Assembly: GCF_964340395.1 (NCBI RefSeq)
Contig: NC_135556.1
Coordinates: 1,293,001 to 1,357,000, forward strand
From: Glandiceps talaboti
Lineage: Eukaryota > Hemichordata > Enteropneusta > Spengelidae
Direction: 5' to 3'
DNA: 64,000 nt
In this document: piece by piece, positions 12,421-22,244 of the stretch
Layout of the letters: each line of letters starts with the position of its first letter
Position numbering within the stretch: position 1 is the first letter of the stretch
Made by a program: the position numbers and the translations under genes
The notes under the pieces: generated by a model
The model's input: the letters and a program-made list of their open reading frames with translations, nothing else
Told to the model about the DNA's origin: nothing
Databases searched by the model: none

Positions 12421-12890
12421 TACTTTTCACGCAGTTTGGAGATCATACAGTTTCTACCGAGATGTCCTATAGTCTCATTAATGTCCATCTTCTCCCAGCA
12501 CTGGATCTCACTTGTACACTGGGCTGGTGCGTTTTACCGCTTTTTTCTCTGATTCTTTGTGTTTCTTCAAGACAGAGATTTCTTCCTTGAAAGCCTCTTG
12601 TTGTACAATACTAATAATTGCACGTTCAGCATCCTGAAGCTCTTTCACACTGAGAAACACAGATGTCTATCTCTTCTGTTTGTAGTCTGAGTGTTCTTGC
12701 ATTTTCCCATCAAATTCTGTTTTATTCTGAGCATCCATGCCACTGCTTTCTTCAAGGCATACCAATTTGAATAATGGTTTATTAGTTTGTTCACAGTCTC
12801 CTTGGATTCGTCTACTGCTACAGCATTGACAGCCAGTTCTCTCTTGACCTCTAAGTCATTGTAGTTGTGTCATGTATGCTGAATTACTGC

Positions 12891-13175
12891 TTACTTCATC
12901 TCTTGACCACTCAGCCTCTGGTTTCCATAGAAACTCTGGTCCATCCAGCCAACGTTTATTCTGGAGAAATTGTCAACTGGTTGTCCTCGTGATGCCTCAT
13001 CTGCAGGATTCTGGCTTGTTTCCACATAGTGCCATTGTGCTGGTGTAGAACCTTCCCTGATTACTGTACCTCTGTTTGCTACAAATGTATGAAATCTTGC
13101 TGTTTCATTGTTGATGTATCGTAATACAGTCATGCTATTTGTCCAGAAGAATGTTTCATCAACTTTCATGTCCAA
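12891..13175 (-). pseudogene. BEL/Pao RNase H region fragment
   Basis: The peptide has the Pao-type RNase H/connector signature: [20 protein letters not shown], then [30 protein letters not shown] and a WM-containing end. In intact elements this lies between reverse transcriptase and integrase. Sequence on to about 12430 continues the connector in broken frames. Confidence 0.85.
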
Positions 13176-13338
13176 CTCTTTCTTTATACTTTTGTCTACT
13201 CATACTGCTAATTATTATTATTCAATCTTAACATATAAATTAAACAAAAAGTAACTTGTCCCATAATTCCACCATATGGGATCTGAAATACAGTAAATCA
13301 CATGTACATCTAATTATGCTGTTACAACTTACTGAAAG

Positions 13339-14276
13339 TCATCTTCTCAAACTAAACGCTTGCTTTCTCATCTCCTTAATTTTAGCTTCTTCTTCAGCAA
13401 TCTCAGCATTGATCGCTAACAGATATTTTTTCCTTTGAATTTCTTCTTGTTGCCTGCGCAGCTTGGCTTCACATTCTTCCAAAGCTTGTCTTTCCTTCAG
13501 TGCTGCAACCCTGGCTTTCAGTGCAGCCCTCTTGGCCACAGCACTAGCTAAAGACATATTACTTCGTTCACTAAGTCGACTTGATGTTCCACTACCACCA
13601 GAACAATACTTTCTTGATTTCTTATGCACCTGTCTTCCTATATTTGAAATGCTATCATCTGGTTCCACATCAACTTCTGTTTTAACAGTTCTATTTGATT
13701 GCATAACTGTCTCAACAGGCTCTGATTTCACAACTTGTTCTGAACTCACGACTGGAAGTGAGTTCACAACTCATTCCGCACTCACAACTTGTTCTGATTT
13801 CACAACTGGAAGTGAGTTCACAACCTGCTCCGAGTCCTTAACTTGTTCTTCGCTCACAACTTGCTCTTGATGAAACTGCTGTTGTGCCTTTGTAGCAGCG
13901 CTACCTTGATCTTCTATAACATGTTGATCTTCTATACGCTCGGTATCTGGGGTAGCACTTTCCTCTGCCTTGCTTTGCAGCCAATGACTAACCTTACTTC
14001 TGAATTCGTTGAATTCCTGAAACTTATAGGAACTACCCATTTTATATAGTCCGTTTTCTGTTCATCTTCATCCAGCTTACTGTGATATGCCTTATCGGCA
14101 TCCTGTAGGTTAACATACGCCTGTTCCCATTCAGCCAATTTTTCACTGACTGCCCCCACATTTTCTGCATTCTTCAGCAGAACCTGAATTTCATGTGTTC
14201 TTCCAGTTACCTGTCCACAGGCACCTGACCTTTGACCTTTTAGTCTTTTCCTTTCTTCCTCCAAGAATGCCAGCAT
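13339..14276 (-). pseudogene. BEL/Pao gag N-terminal half, frameshifted
   Basis: Three overlapping frames together look like a BEL-type gag. The first is a 114-codon stretch with LAEWEQAYVNLQDADKAYH. The second is a Glu/Gln-rich stretch with SHWLQSKAEESATPD followed by a tandem of short acidic repeats (EQVVNSLPVVKSEQVV). The third is a long charged coiled coil (AALKARVAALKERQALEECE), which is typical just after the acidic linker. A one-base shift near 14040 and an in-frame stop near 13770 break it. A short open stretch with MDSEESEQYAQLG at about 14302-14360 may be the original start. Confidence 0.7.
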
Positions 14277-15468
14277 TGGTTTGTGTGGCCTTTTGGGATC
14301 TTCAATTTCTCTCCCCTACAGCACCAAGCTGAGCATACTGTTCTGATTCTTCGCTGTCCATGATGATATACAGTAGTTTACTGTCCTTCAATTTTCGACC
14401 TTTCACCCCTTGTGTTATACGATTACAAAGGGGGTGTCTCTTTTCCAATGTCTGTTTACCTTTGAGTCTATTTGCCAAGTCCACATGTACAGGAAATTGA
14501 TGCCACGTTGAGAGTTTTCCCGCCAAAGTTCTGTCCAATTCTGTGTAACAAAGTCTTCCTGGAATAGAAACTTGCTGACGTCCTGAGAATTCCTTCTTAC
14601 ACATGTAGTACCTTTACTATGGTGTGTAAGCCTTTCCAAGTCATTCGGCACGTTAACTTGTCTCTCCTGGAGAAGTGTCTTTTGTAACACAGCCTTTGCA
14701 AACACAACTTTGTCCAACAATAGACTTCACTATAGTTCTCACATGTAGACTTTCCCAAACAGTTTTCAATATTTCTACTACTATTTTCACAATAATAGTC
14801 CACAATAGTTTTACTATTATTCTCACAATAATAGTCCACAATAGTTTTACTGTGTTGCAGCCTTATAATGCCTAATGTTCTCTGCAACGCCTTATATCTA
14901 GAGAGTCACGTGTTTATAGTTCTACAAGCCCGTTTAGTTCCAATATCCTATAGCAGGTTACTCACCATACACTATAATCATCCGTCTGTTGCCACACCGA
15001 TTTCAAAGCCACAATGTCCACAATCCAAATACGATATCAAATAAGAAATCCGTACGTTTAATCGATGAAATCAAATATAACAACTTCTAAAAACTATTAT
15101 ATTGTCCTACAATTATTGGTAAGTCCAGATTAGTCCGATGTCTATTCACAGTCAATATATTGGTCGTTCACTGAATGTAATACCTGTTTCCACAGTGTCT
15201 TAATTGATAGTCCAACAAGTTATTCACAGTCTATCTTCTAGGTAATGATGTCAAATAGCCTTTGTTATAACTGGTATAGCTGAGCCTTGTAATATTGAAC
15301 TGGTGGATCCTCACGGAGCCTCACAGAGCACGGAATGTATGGAATTTGAAACGATGCCCTCATAGGCTGAACTTGTAAATCAATTCATATGACTCAATTA
15401 TTCAATAATCTGAGGTTTGTTGACTTTGACCAAACAAATACTATAATTGCAAATCTGGCGTCTACAAT

Positions 15469-17418
15469 AATGAAATGTGATAAATGTCATTGGTTTCAAA
15501 ATAGAAATTAAAAAATGTCATAAAAATGTTTTTTGTACTACAGCAGTTTCTAAACTAGATTACTAATTTAATTCACTTACTACTGGCTATGTTGTCCAGT
15601 ATATTGCTGACAACATGAGAGCCTTGAAAATAAATACATTCTAATACAAGGAAATGTGATACTCTGATCTGCTGACAAAATGTTACTCGCAGTATACAGT
15701 CACTCAATGTGGATACTAGATATTCAAGGGGAGATGTAAAATCTAATTTTCCTCCTAACTTTGCACAGTGTCAGTACTATAGAAGTCCTGGCTACATTAA
15801 GTAGCCCTTTACTAGATCATCATCAAACAAGTCTGTGTTTATGACTTTGTTTATCAGTCATTCACATAATATATATTCTCCGAGAATCCGAGTAATATTG
15901 TGTTCACCTTGGAATATATTTCTTTCTTGGTAGTTTATGGTGTAAAACAATAGCAAGACAAAGGGGGGTTTCACATGTAGCCTGGTAACATGTATTAAAC
16001 TTGGTGATGGTCACAGGTATCAGAGAAGAAGTGAAACAGAAACACAGAAAAGTTATTTTTGATAAGACATGTAGTTCGTACTATAGCTATGCCAAGTAAC
16101 AGTTCAATAATTTGTACATGTATGATAAATCATGATCAACACATTAGGGGTGGGATCAATAGGTAAAAAAACTAATTCTTTTAGTAAGGCCTCAGAACCC
16201 CTTCCCCATCCCCTTCTAACTAAATTGGTAAAATTGTTGCACACAGCACAATTAATTTCAAAATCAGTATGTAGTATTATGTAGTGCTATGAATACAAAT
16301 CCAGTATGTAGTGAGGAAAAAATAGCTCTTTTATTGACACAATAAATGTATTTTAGTGCCATACATAACAATGTTTTTCCATTTTTCAATTTGACATTTT
16401 TAGAAATGTTTGTATTTGGGTACAAAACAGATTTCATTATAAAAGACCTCGTCTCACCCACCCCACACTAAAAGAATTTAGTTTTTACCCTACATTAAAC
16501 TATTGATCTCAACTATTGATCAATTTGGGACTTCTAATGGAGATGATTGTAGATATCATACATTAGATGTACAAACATATATAGGAACTAGACTAACTAT
16601 ATACATGGACATTGAATATCCAATATCTAGACACAGGCTGGGTCAGGCACTTTCAGTCACAGTGTTTGCCACATATTATTTCATAGTGTCCTAAATTGGT
16701 TATGTTTGTGCACAATTCCACATGTTCAGGTCAATGGAGGAACAGATTGTAGAGCCAGTAAATATTAAGGTATTTCATTTCTTATGTGTTACATGTACAG
16801 CTACACATGCAAGTTTTTCTACCAAAAGATGACACAATGCAACTCATGGCGTGCAATAGCAAGATGTCATTTCTAACAAATAACTGTTGGTCAAAGGCGG
16901 CCATGGTGCAGTATTGTGATGCCATACCATACGTATTGGATGTATCAAGAGACAGAGTTTATGTTATATTTGAATGAATATTTATAGCTATTTGCTTATG
17001 GTTTATTTCTTTATGCAGAATAGCGGCTAATGAGTAGTACGCATGCGCGTCCTATACAGTATGCGATGTTTTTTGGTGGTTTTACCCAAGGATGCATTGC
17101 GGTACAATTACTATGCATGCACGTTCTGTGTACGATGTGCAATCTCCACGCTGAGGGCGCTACCTATGATATCATCGTGAGGCAGCCGCTCACAAATGAA
17201 TCTACCCAGCTGTGCGAGCTTAGGGGCTTTGGCCTAGTTATGATATAAAATGTATGGTCATTTAAGTACAGGAGCGTGGCTCATGATTTTGTTTAGCTGA
17301 AAACAAGGTGACCCCCCCCCCCTTTATTCACTTCGTAAAAATGATGACCCCCTCTTCTTTGAGTCCCAAATTAAGGTGGCCCCCACTCTGACCCGGCCGT
17401 AAAAACTGTTCGCTCTCC
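15469..17418 (+). mobile_element. Family B copy B1, left-truncated
   Basis: Closely similar to 32314-34259 of copy B2 over its whole length (for example around 15471/32314 and 16640/33480). The right end carries the family B TIR in slightly decayed form (cggccgtaaaaactgttcgc). The left 750 bp of the family are missing and BEL-derived sequence lies there instead. No coding capacity was recognised. Confidence 0.8.
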
Positions 17419-17420
17419 TA

Positions 17421-17945
17421 GGTCAGGCACTTTCAGTCAGTGTTTGCCACATATTATTTCAAAGTGTCCTAAATTGGTTATGGTTGTGTGCAATGTAAGA
17501 TGTTCAAGTCAATTAAATGGAGGCACAGATTTTAGAGCTAATAATTTTTTAGGTATTTCATTTCTTATGTGTGCAGCCACATAGTTTTTATACCACAAGA
17601 TGACACAAAGCAACTCATAGCGTGCAATAGCAAGAAGTCATTTCTAACAAAATAACTGTTGCTTAAAGGTGGCCATAGTGCAATGTTGTGACTCTATATC
17701 ATATGTATTGGATGTATCACGAGACAAAGAGTTTATGTTATATGTGAATATATATTTATAGCTATTTGTTTATGGTTTATTCACATAGTTGTTTGTTTAA
17801 TAATTGTATGGACATTTAAGTATATGATATTTGCTCATGATTTTATTTAGTAGAACAAGGTGACCCCACCCCTTATTATTCACTTCATAAAAAATGATCA
17901 GATCTAAACTGAGGTGACCTCCCCCTCTGATTTGCAACCTAAACT
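17421..17945 (+). mobile_element. Family B fragment B3
   Basis: Immediately after the end of B1, sequence resumes with the internal word ggtcaggcactttcagtca, which is also found at about 16639 in B1. It follows the family for about 500 bp to a shortened version of the right-hand C-run block. Both ends are incomplete, so this is a partial duplicate of the family sitting head to tail with B1. Confidence 0.75.
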
Positions 17946-18461
17946 TTATAACAAAAATATTTCAACCGTGTGTAGTTGCGTTTTACATGTTTGTGTTGTC
18001 TTGTAACGCTTGGAAATTATTGTCTGAAAGTGTCCGAATAGTCTCAAAATTAACTTTTAAGAGTAAAGTCCCCCAGTGCTTCTAGGGGGAGACCCCCTAG
18101 GACTATACTTATATCCTGTACTTATTCCTTTCTCAAGCTTTTCCCTACCTTTCATTGTCAAGACCTTTTAGAATATATTTACCCTGTTTAGTCAATAATT
18201 ATAAGATAGTGCTAACCTGGGATCTTATAAAGTACTTGCAAGATGTCGACGGTCAAGCAGCCCACACTGAGTCATGATCAAAAATTAGCTGTCATGTGAA
18301 TATGATATGGGGGGGGGGGCATCATGTTTTAGAATTAATTGATAGCGGGGTCAGACTGTTTTTGGTTTTACAGATAGGAGGGGGCGGCAATGACTTTATG
18401 TCGGCCCGATGGAAGAATCCACCCCCCCCCCCACCCCCGGCTGGAGAAACTGACTGGTCCC
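17946..18461 (+). mobile_element. Family A fragment A4, right half
   Basis: Sequence from about 17946 matches the right part of A1 (9240-9757), including the phrases around ggaaattattgtctgaaag and the block of C-runs, and ends in the TIR gaaactgactggtccc followed by TAA. The left half is absent. Confidence 0.8.
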
Positions 18462-18464
18462 TAA

Positions 18465-18779
18465 GATAGTAAGTCCAATGGATTCACGAGTAGTCTTCGA
18501 AAGGCAGCAGTTTGTTTTACAAACAATGTTAGATTCAGTAAGTGAAATCTAAAATCTAATTCCTAGGCTTTTATAGCGAAATGTCGTCACTGAAAGACCT
18601 GCCCCGAAGGATAATACTAGTTCCCACAGCGTTCTCTTGATGTTGTTGGTGCCATAATAGTAATATTACACGTAGCCAGAAGCAATTTAATGTAGTGCAT
18701 TTATGCACTGCCTTTCAACAATGTAGTGCTTACACTTACAACAGTTTAAGACGATGTCTGTTTTCAGGTATTTAAGAAT
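18465..18779. other. Unique sequence upstream of gene B, nothing recognised
   Basis: No repeat family or reading frame was recognised in these 315 bp. They lie between the end of fragment A4 and the block conserved with the gene C upstream region. Confidence 0.5.
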
Positions 18780-18995
18780 TGCAAAGACAGCCACCTCGGT
18801 AACAGTTACGGGCATTATCCACCTAAATATTGGTTGTCATGGTAAGATCAATGGTATCAGAAACGAGTCTGCACGATAATACGTATACAGAAGTTTTAGT
18901 ATAAAATTCCTAGCATTGAGCAGTGATTTTACTCTCCGTGTCAAAGACCGACAACAGCAACACTGTCAACTCAAGTGACATTAACAGTTAAGAGA
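18780..18995 (+). promoter_or_regulatory. Proximal promoter and 5' UTR of gene B
   Basis: About 210 bp upstream of the ATG are conserved with the same region of gene C (about 26980-27189): ggtaagatcaatgg, gagtctgc, agcattg and the leader cattaac...agagaATGGC. A TATA-like box (tataaaa, 18900-18906) lies in this block; transcription would then start near 18930. The matching gene C sequence has lost the TATA word. The start site is inferred, not shown. Confidence 0.55.
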
Positions 18996-19227
18996 ATGGC
19001 ATCTAACATTTACTTTGCTGGATTCATTGTTATCATTTTTGTTAATTTTGTAAACCAAACAGAGGGCTATGGGTCGGGAGCTCCATCTTCGGTGTGTGAA
19101 TCGATGACTCCAGGACACAGTGATGGCTATAATCAAGGCAGTCTTATTGCACCACAAGATTCATCGAGTAATACATTTACATTGACACCTTTGTCCTCTG
19201 AGTATAGTTCGAATCTTGAAATCACCG
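18996..19227 (+). CDS. Gene B exon 1, signal peptide and start of Reeler domain
   Basis: The ATG at 18996 starts a typical signal peptide (MASNIYFAGFIVIIFVNFVN, probable cleavage after QTEG). The Reeler start follows: a Gly/Ala/Pro-rich segment, the conserved Cys in PSSVCESMTPGH and the beta-strand segment NTFTLTPLSSEY. The exon ends CACCG at a GTAAGT donor, phase 1. Reeler domains occur at the N terminus of reelin, in ferric-chelate-reductase-like proteins and in small secreted insect and invertebrate defense proteins (Noduler type). This gene, about 235 residues with one Reeler domain, resembles the last group. The donor is shared with a transposon insertion (19233-20672). The ATG was chosen because gene C has the same start in the same context. 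Confidence 0.85.
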
Positions 19228-19232
19228 GTAAG

Positions 19233-20672
19233 TATGGCGCAGAATGTCAGCTAAAATTTGCCTATGCAATGCGAAAAGGACATACTGCAGTTACGCAATG
19301 AAATACTGCAATGCGAAAAAAAGCTGACAAGATGAAACACTTTAATGTGAGTTTACAGTTTGTGAATATGCAATTCCATTTGCCAGCATTATTTATGTAA
19401 TAATGCAGTAATGCTGACTTGTCATGATCTCATCCAGTCCACGGATGCATTTCAAAAATAACAGGACAATGCTATTTGTCTTATCCAACGTATCTTAATC
19501 ATCAGTAATTATTTTGAATGAATTACGGAAAACAAAAGAAACAATGTATACACATAACTGAAGTGCAAGGACTGATAAATACAATTTCCCATTGAAAATA
19601 CAGTTTGCAGAGATAGTGAAATGTTTGCTAACTTGAATAAATTCCTTGTCAGTTGAGTTTGTTCACCCGGCGCCTTGATGTCACGCCACTCAGATCACAG
19701 TTACAGTAATTATGGGAAATGGTTTCCCTGGATGGATATACCGTGCCTATATCAAATGTGAACATTGCAACATTCATGCTTAAAAATGTAGCCAATGCGT
19801 TGTACAATAATCAATCTGATTAAAATCTGGTGTAGATGTCAACTAATCTTTCAGTGTTATTTGACCTTGGTATTGTTGCTTGAATTGACCTTCATGATAC
19901 ATGTTTACGTTTTCGTCTTGATGGCCACCCACAGGCACTTGTTTCCCGAGATATGTATAAGAACATTTCTATCACTGAGAGTAATATAAAATGTTGATAC
20001 TATTGATAATGTTAACGTATTTAGCCAACTGTATATGAAAGGGGTAAAATTATATTTGTAATGTTTCTATGATCGTGCTGATGATATTATCAACATTTTA
20101 TTGTATTCTGATAGAAATGTTCTGATACATATCTTTGGAAACAAGTGCGATGTGGCCATCTCCTCTATAATCTGATTAAAATATGATGTAGATGTCGGCT
20201 AATTGTTCATCATTATTTTACCTTGGTAGTTTTGCTTGAATTGACCTTCATGATACATTAGGTTTTTGTCTTGATGGCGTAGAGGAGGTGGCCATCAAGA
20301 AAAAAATGTAAACATGTATCACAAAGGTCAATTCAAGCAAAAATACTGATGTAAAATACCAATGAACAATTAGCTGATGTCTACTTCAGATTTTAATCAG
20401 ATTGACACCCTAGCTTGCTTCATGTTATTACTCGAATTATGCATTGCAATCGATAAAACGTCAATGTGCGCATGTCATGTAACCATCTCATCATCACAAG
20501 TCGGCATTACTACATTATTGCACGTTGTCATAATCGCAAACTGTAAACTCGCATTACACTATCTCATCATGTCAATAAGTCATAATGACAGAATTTCATT
20601 GTGTAACTGCAGTGTGTAATTTTTGCATCGCAGTAACCCATAGGCGAATTTTGGCAGGCATTTTACGCCATA
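19233..20672. mobile_element. TIR element inserted in the intron 1 splice donor of gene B
   Basis: Terminal inverted repeats of about 75 bp start TATGGCG on both sides; the inner words tttgcctatg and actgcagttac pair with their complements at 20580-20650. The 5-bp target duplication GTAAG lies at 19228-19232 and 20673-20677. Gene C intron 1 has the uninterrupted form (ggtaagtctaaagaataaaa), and gene B resumes with gtaagtctatcg after the element. The element's first T completes a GTAAGT donor, so splicing can persist. No protein is encoded. A second foldback unit sits inside. Confidence 0.85.
19811..20405. repeat. Inner foldback element with about 120-bp arms
   Basis: The left arm starts tcaatctgattaaaatctg and the right arm ends cagattttaatcagattga. 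Further paired words (gaattgacct, catgatacatg, gatggcca) extend the arms to about 120 bp with some mismatches. A third, direct-oriented partial copy of the arm lies at about 20166-20290. It is nested within the GTAAG-flanked element. Confidence 0.8.
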
Positions 20673-20954
20673 GTAAGTCTATCGTCTAAGAATAAAACTA
20701 TTTTTTAAAGAGACAAAATATTAAAGTACGTCTCAAGACACTCATTGTGCCAACAACTTCAAAGACAAATGTGAGAAAGTCATTGATGGGAAAGTTTCCA
20801 TTTCATCTTACATTTCCAAATTGACCAAAAGTGTGGGTGTGCCACGCCCATTGAAATCAGGCGATGTTAGTACGTATTATGTTATATAAACATTTAACTC
20901 ATGAATGTAATTTTGAATGATTCTAAATTATATCTACCTAATGATTAATTACAG

Positions 20955-21171
20955 TTCAAGTTGAAGGAGATATCCAAGGACTCATGATACAGGCACGGAG
21001 GGTAGACGACGGCACAGTTGTGGGAACATTCAGCAACCCTCCACCCGGTACTAAGCTTATGCAGTGTACAAACACAGACGACACTGTTACACACGCAAAT
21101 CAAGAAACTAAAAGTGGGCTTGCATTCGTATGGACCGCACCTCCTGCTGGTGTAGGACCAGTGGAATTCAT
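20955..21171 (+). CDS. Gene B exon 2, core of the Reeler domain
   Basis: The exon is bounded by an acceptor (ttaattacag) and a GTAAGT donor; it begins in phase 1 and ends in phase 2. It encodes the diagnostic Reeler core: V-x-VEGDIQGLMIQAR, then VVGTFSNPPPGTKLMQC with the second conserved Cys (partner of the exon 1 Cys in known Reeler folds), DDTVTH, and LAFVWTAP...GVGPVEF. The match to the family pattern is clear. It is 217 bp long and differs from gene C exon 2 at only four bases, three of which change the amino acid. Confidence 0.9.
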
Positions 21172-21370
21172 GTAAGTTGTGATACGTTAACACATAGACG
21201 AACGAACTAAATATATTGTAATTTTGAATGGGTAGCTTTCAAGTCATGTAAACTCTTACTGTATCTTTCAAAATTTCTTACTTTATTTTTTTGAATAATA
21301 ATTCTTAAATACTTTTTTAGAGATCACGCCATATTTTATACCTCAATCGAACCGTTTATGAAACTTTCAG

Positions 21371-21456
21371 AGCTACTTTGGCAACTACTCATGATACATT
21401 TTGGGTTGATGTCAAATCTCCTTCAATGATGGAAGCTGGTAGTGCTGATGGCAATG
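21371..21456 (+). CDS. Gene B exon 3, end of the Reeler domain
   Basis: Acceptor gaaactttcag; donor GTGAGT after AATG; phases 2 to 1. It encodes ATLATTHDTFWVDVKSPSMM, matching the final Reeler strand (V-x-F-x-AT ... FWV), then an Ala/Gly/Ser/Asp linker. The donor is followed within 28 bp by the tetranucleotide repeat array. Confidence 0.88.
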
Positions 21457-21483
21457 GTGAGTTAACCAAACGTTTAGTTCCAG

Positions 21484-21920
21484 TGAGTGAGTGAGTGAGT
21501 GAGTGAGTGAGTGAGTGAGTGAGTGAGTGAGTCAGTCAGTCAGTCAGTCAGTCAGTCAGTCAGTCAGTCAGTCAGTCAGTCAGTCAGTCAGTCAGTCAGT
21601 CAGTCAGTCAGTCAGTCAGTCAGTCAGTCAGTCAGTCAGTGTTTTGGTGTTGGGTGGGTGGGTGAGTGAGTGAGTGAGTGAGTGAGTGAGTGAGTGAGTG
21701 AGTGAGTGTTGGGTGGGTGGGTGGGTGAGTGAGTGAGTGAGTGAGTGAGTGAGTGAGTGAGTGAGTGAGTGTTTGGGTGTTGGGTGGGTGGGTGGGTGGG
21801 TGGGTGAGTGAGTGAGTGAGTGAGTGAGTGAGTGAGTGTTTGGGTGTTGGGTGGGTGGGTGGGTGGGTGGGTGGGTGGGTGGGTGGGTTGAGTGAGTGAG
21901 TGAGTGAGTGCACGCACGCA
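21484..21920. repeat. Compound (GTGA)n-(GTCA)n-(GTGG)n microsatellite in gene B intron 3
   Basis: Blocks run in order: GTGA to about 21531, GTCA to about 21640, then alternating GGTG and GTGA blocks separated three times by tgttgggtggg-like junctions, ending in a short CACG run. It fills most of the 528-bp last intron. The open frames through it have no stop only because of the repeat composition. Confidence 0.97.
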
Positions 21921-21984
21921 CGCGTGCGTTCGTGTGTATTCATAATCAATCTTCAATAATAATCCCTTTATGATTTTTTCCCAG

Positions 21985-22157
21985 GACGAAATTCGGCAAC
22001 CTCAACTCTTCCTCAGATTGTGACAGGGTTTTTATGGACACAATTTTTTTCCTTTTGTTTGCCTGTTCTGCAATTTATATCGGACAGTATCGCACTATAT
22101 CTACATGTGTTTTTCTATTCATATGTTACAACTTTTAATGTTGTGAGAGGTTATTAA
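21985..22157 (+). CDS. Gene B exon 4, altered hydrophobic C terminus
   Basis: Acceptor tttttcccag, phase 1, stop TAA at 22155-22157. The linker GRNSATSTLPQ corresponds to GPISSDSTLIHP of gene A. Then comes hydrophobic sequence (IVTGFLWTQFFSFCLPVLQF). Compared with gene A, the T-run here has one extra base and the old TGA is TGT, so the frame changes and continues for 26 further codons through what is 3' UTR in gene A. The product would end with a longer membrane-like segment. Either this is a lineage-specific tail or the copy is losing its anchor. The spliced ORF totals 235 codons plus stop. Confidence 0.65.
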
Positions 22158-22244
22158 AATTTCGCCTCTCCTAGACATAAGTTGTATGTTGTATTACTAA
22201 TTATTGTTTTCACTCTTGTGCATGTTTAAAACATTATATCATAG

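Larger units (their letters stand above)
11401..15468 (-). mobile_element. BEL/Pao LTR retrotransposon remnant, internally deleted
   Basis: Reading on the minus strand, the order is gag (14276 to 13339), RNase H (13175 to 12891), integrase zinc-binding part (12420 to 12196) and integrase core end plus C-terminal domain (11994 to 11401). Protease and reverse transcriptase, expected between gag and RNase H, are absent and replaced by about 160 bp of AT-rich sequence, so the element carries a large internal deletion. The 3' end is cut at 11401. The 14900-15468 stretch may hold the 5' LTR and leader, but I could not define LTR ends. There are several frameshifts. Confidence 0.85.

Noticed and set aside
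14597-14887. Frame with a repeated YYCEN motif near the BEL element
   Set aside because: It comes from two copies of a short direct repeat in the presumed leader or LTR of the element. No similarity to a known protein was recognised.
21628-21956. His-Ser-Leu-Thr repeat frames in intron 3 of gene B
   Set aside because: Translations of the GTGA/GTGG microsatellite, open in three frames at once.
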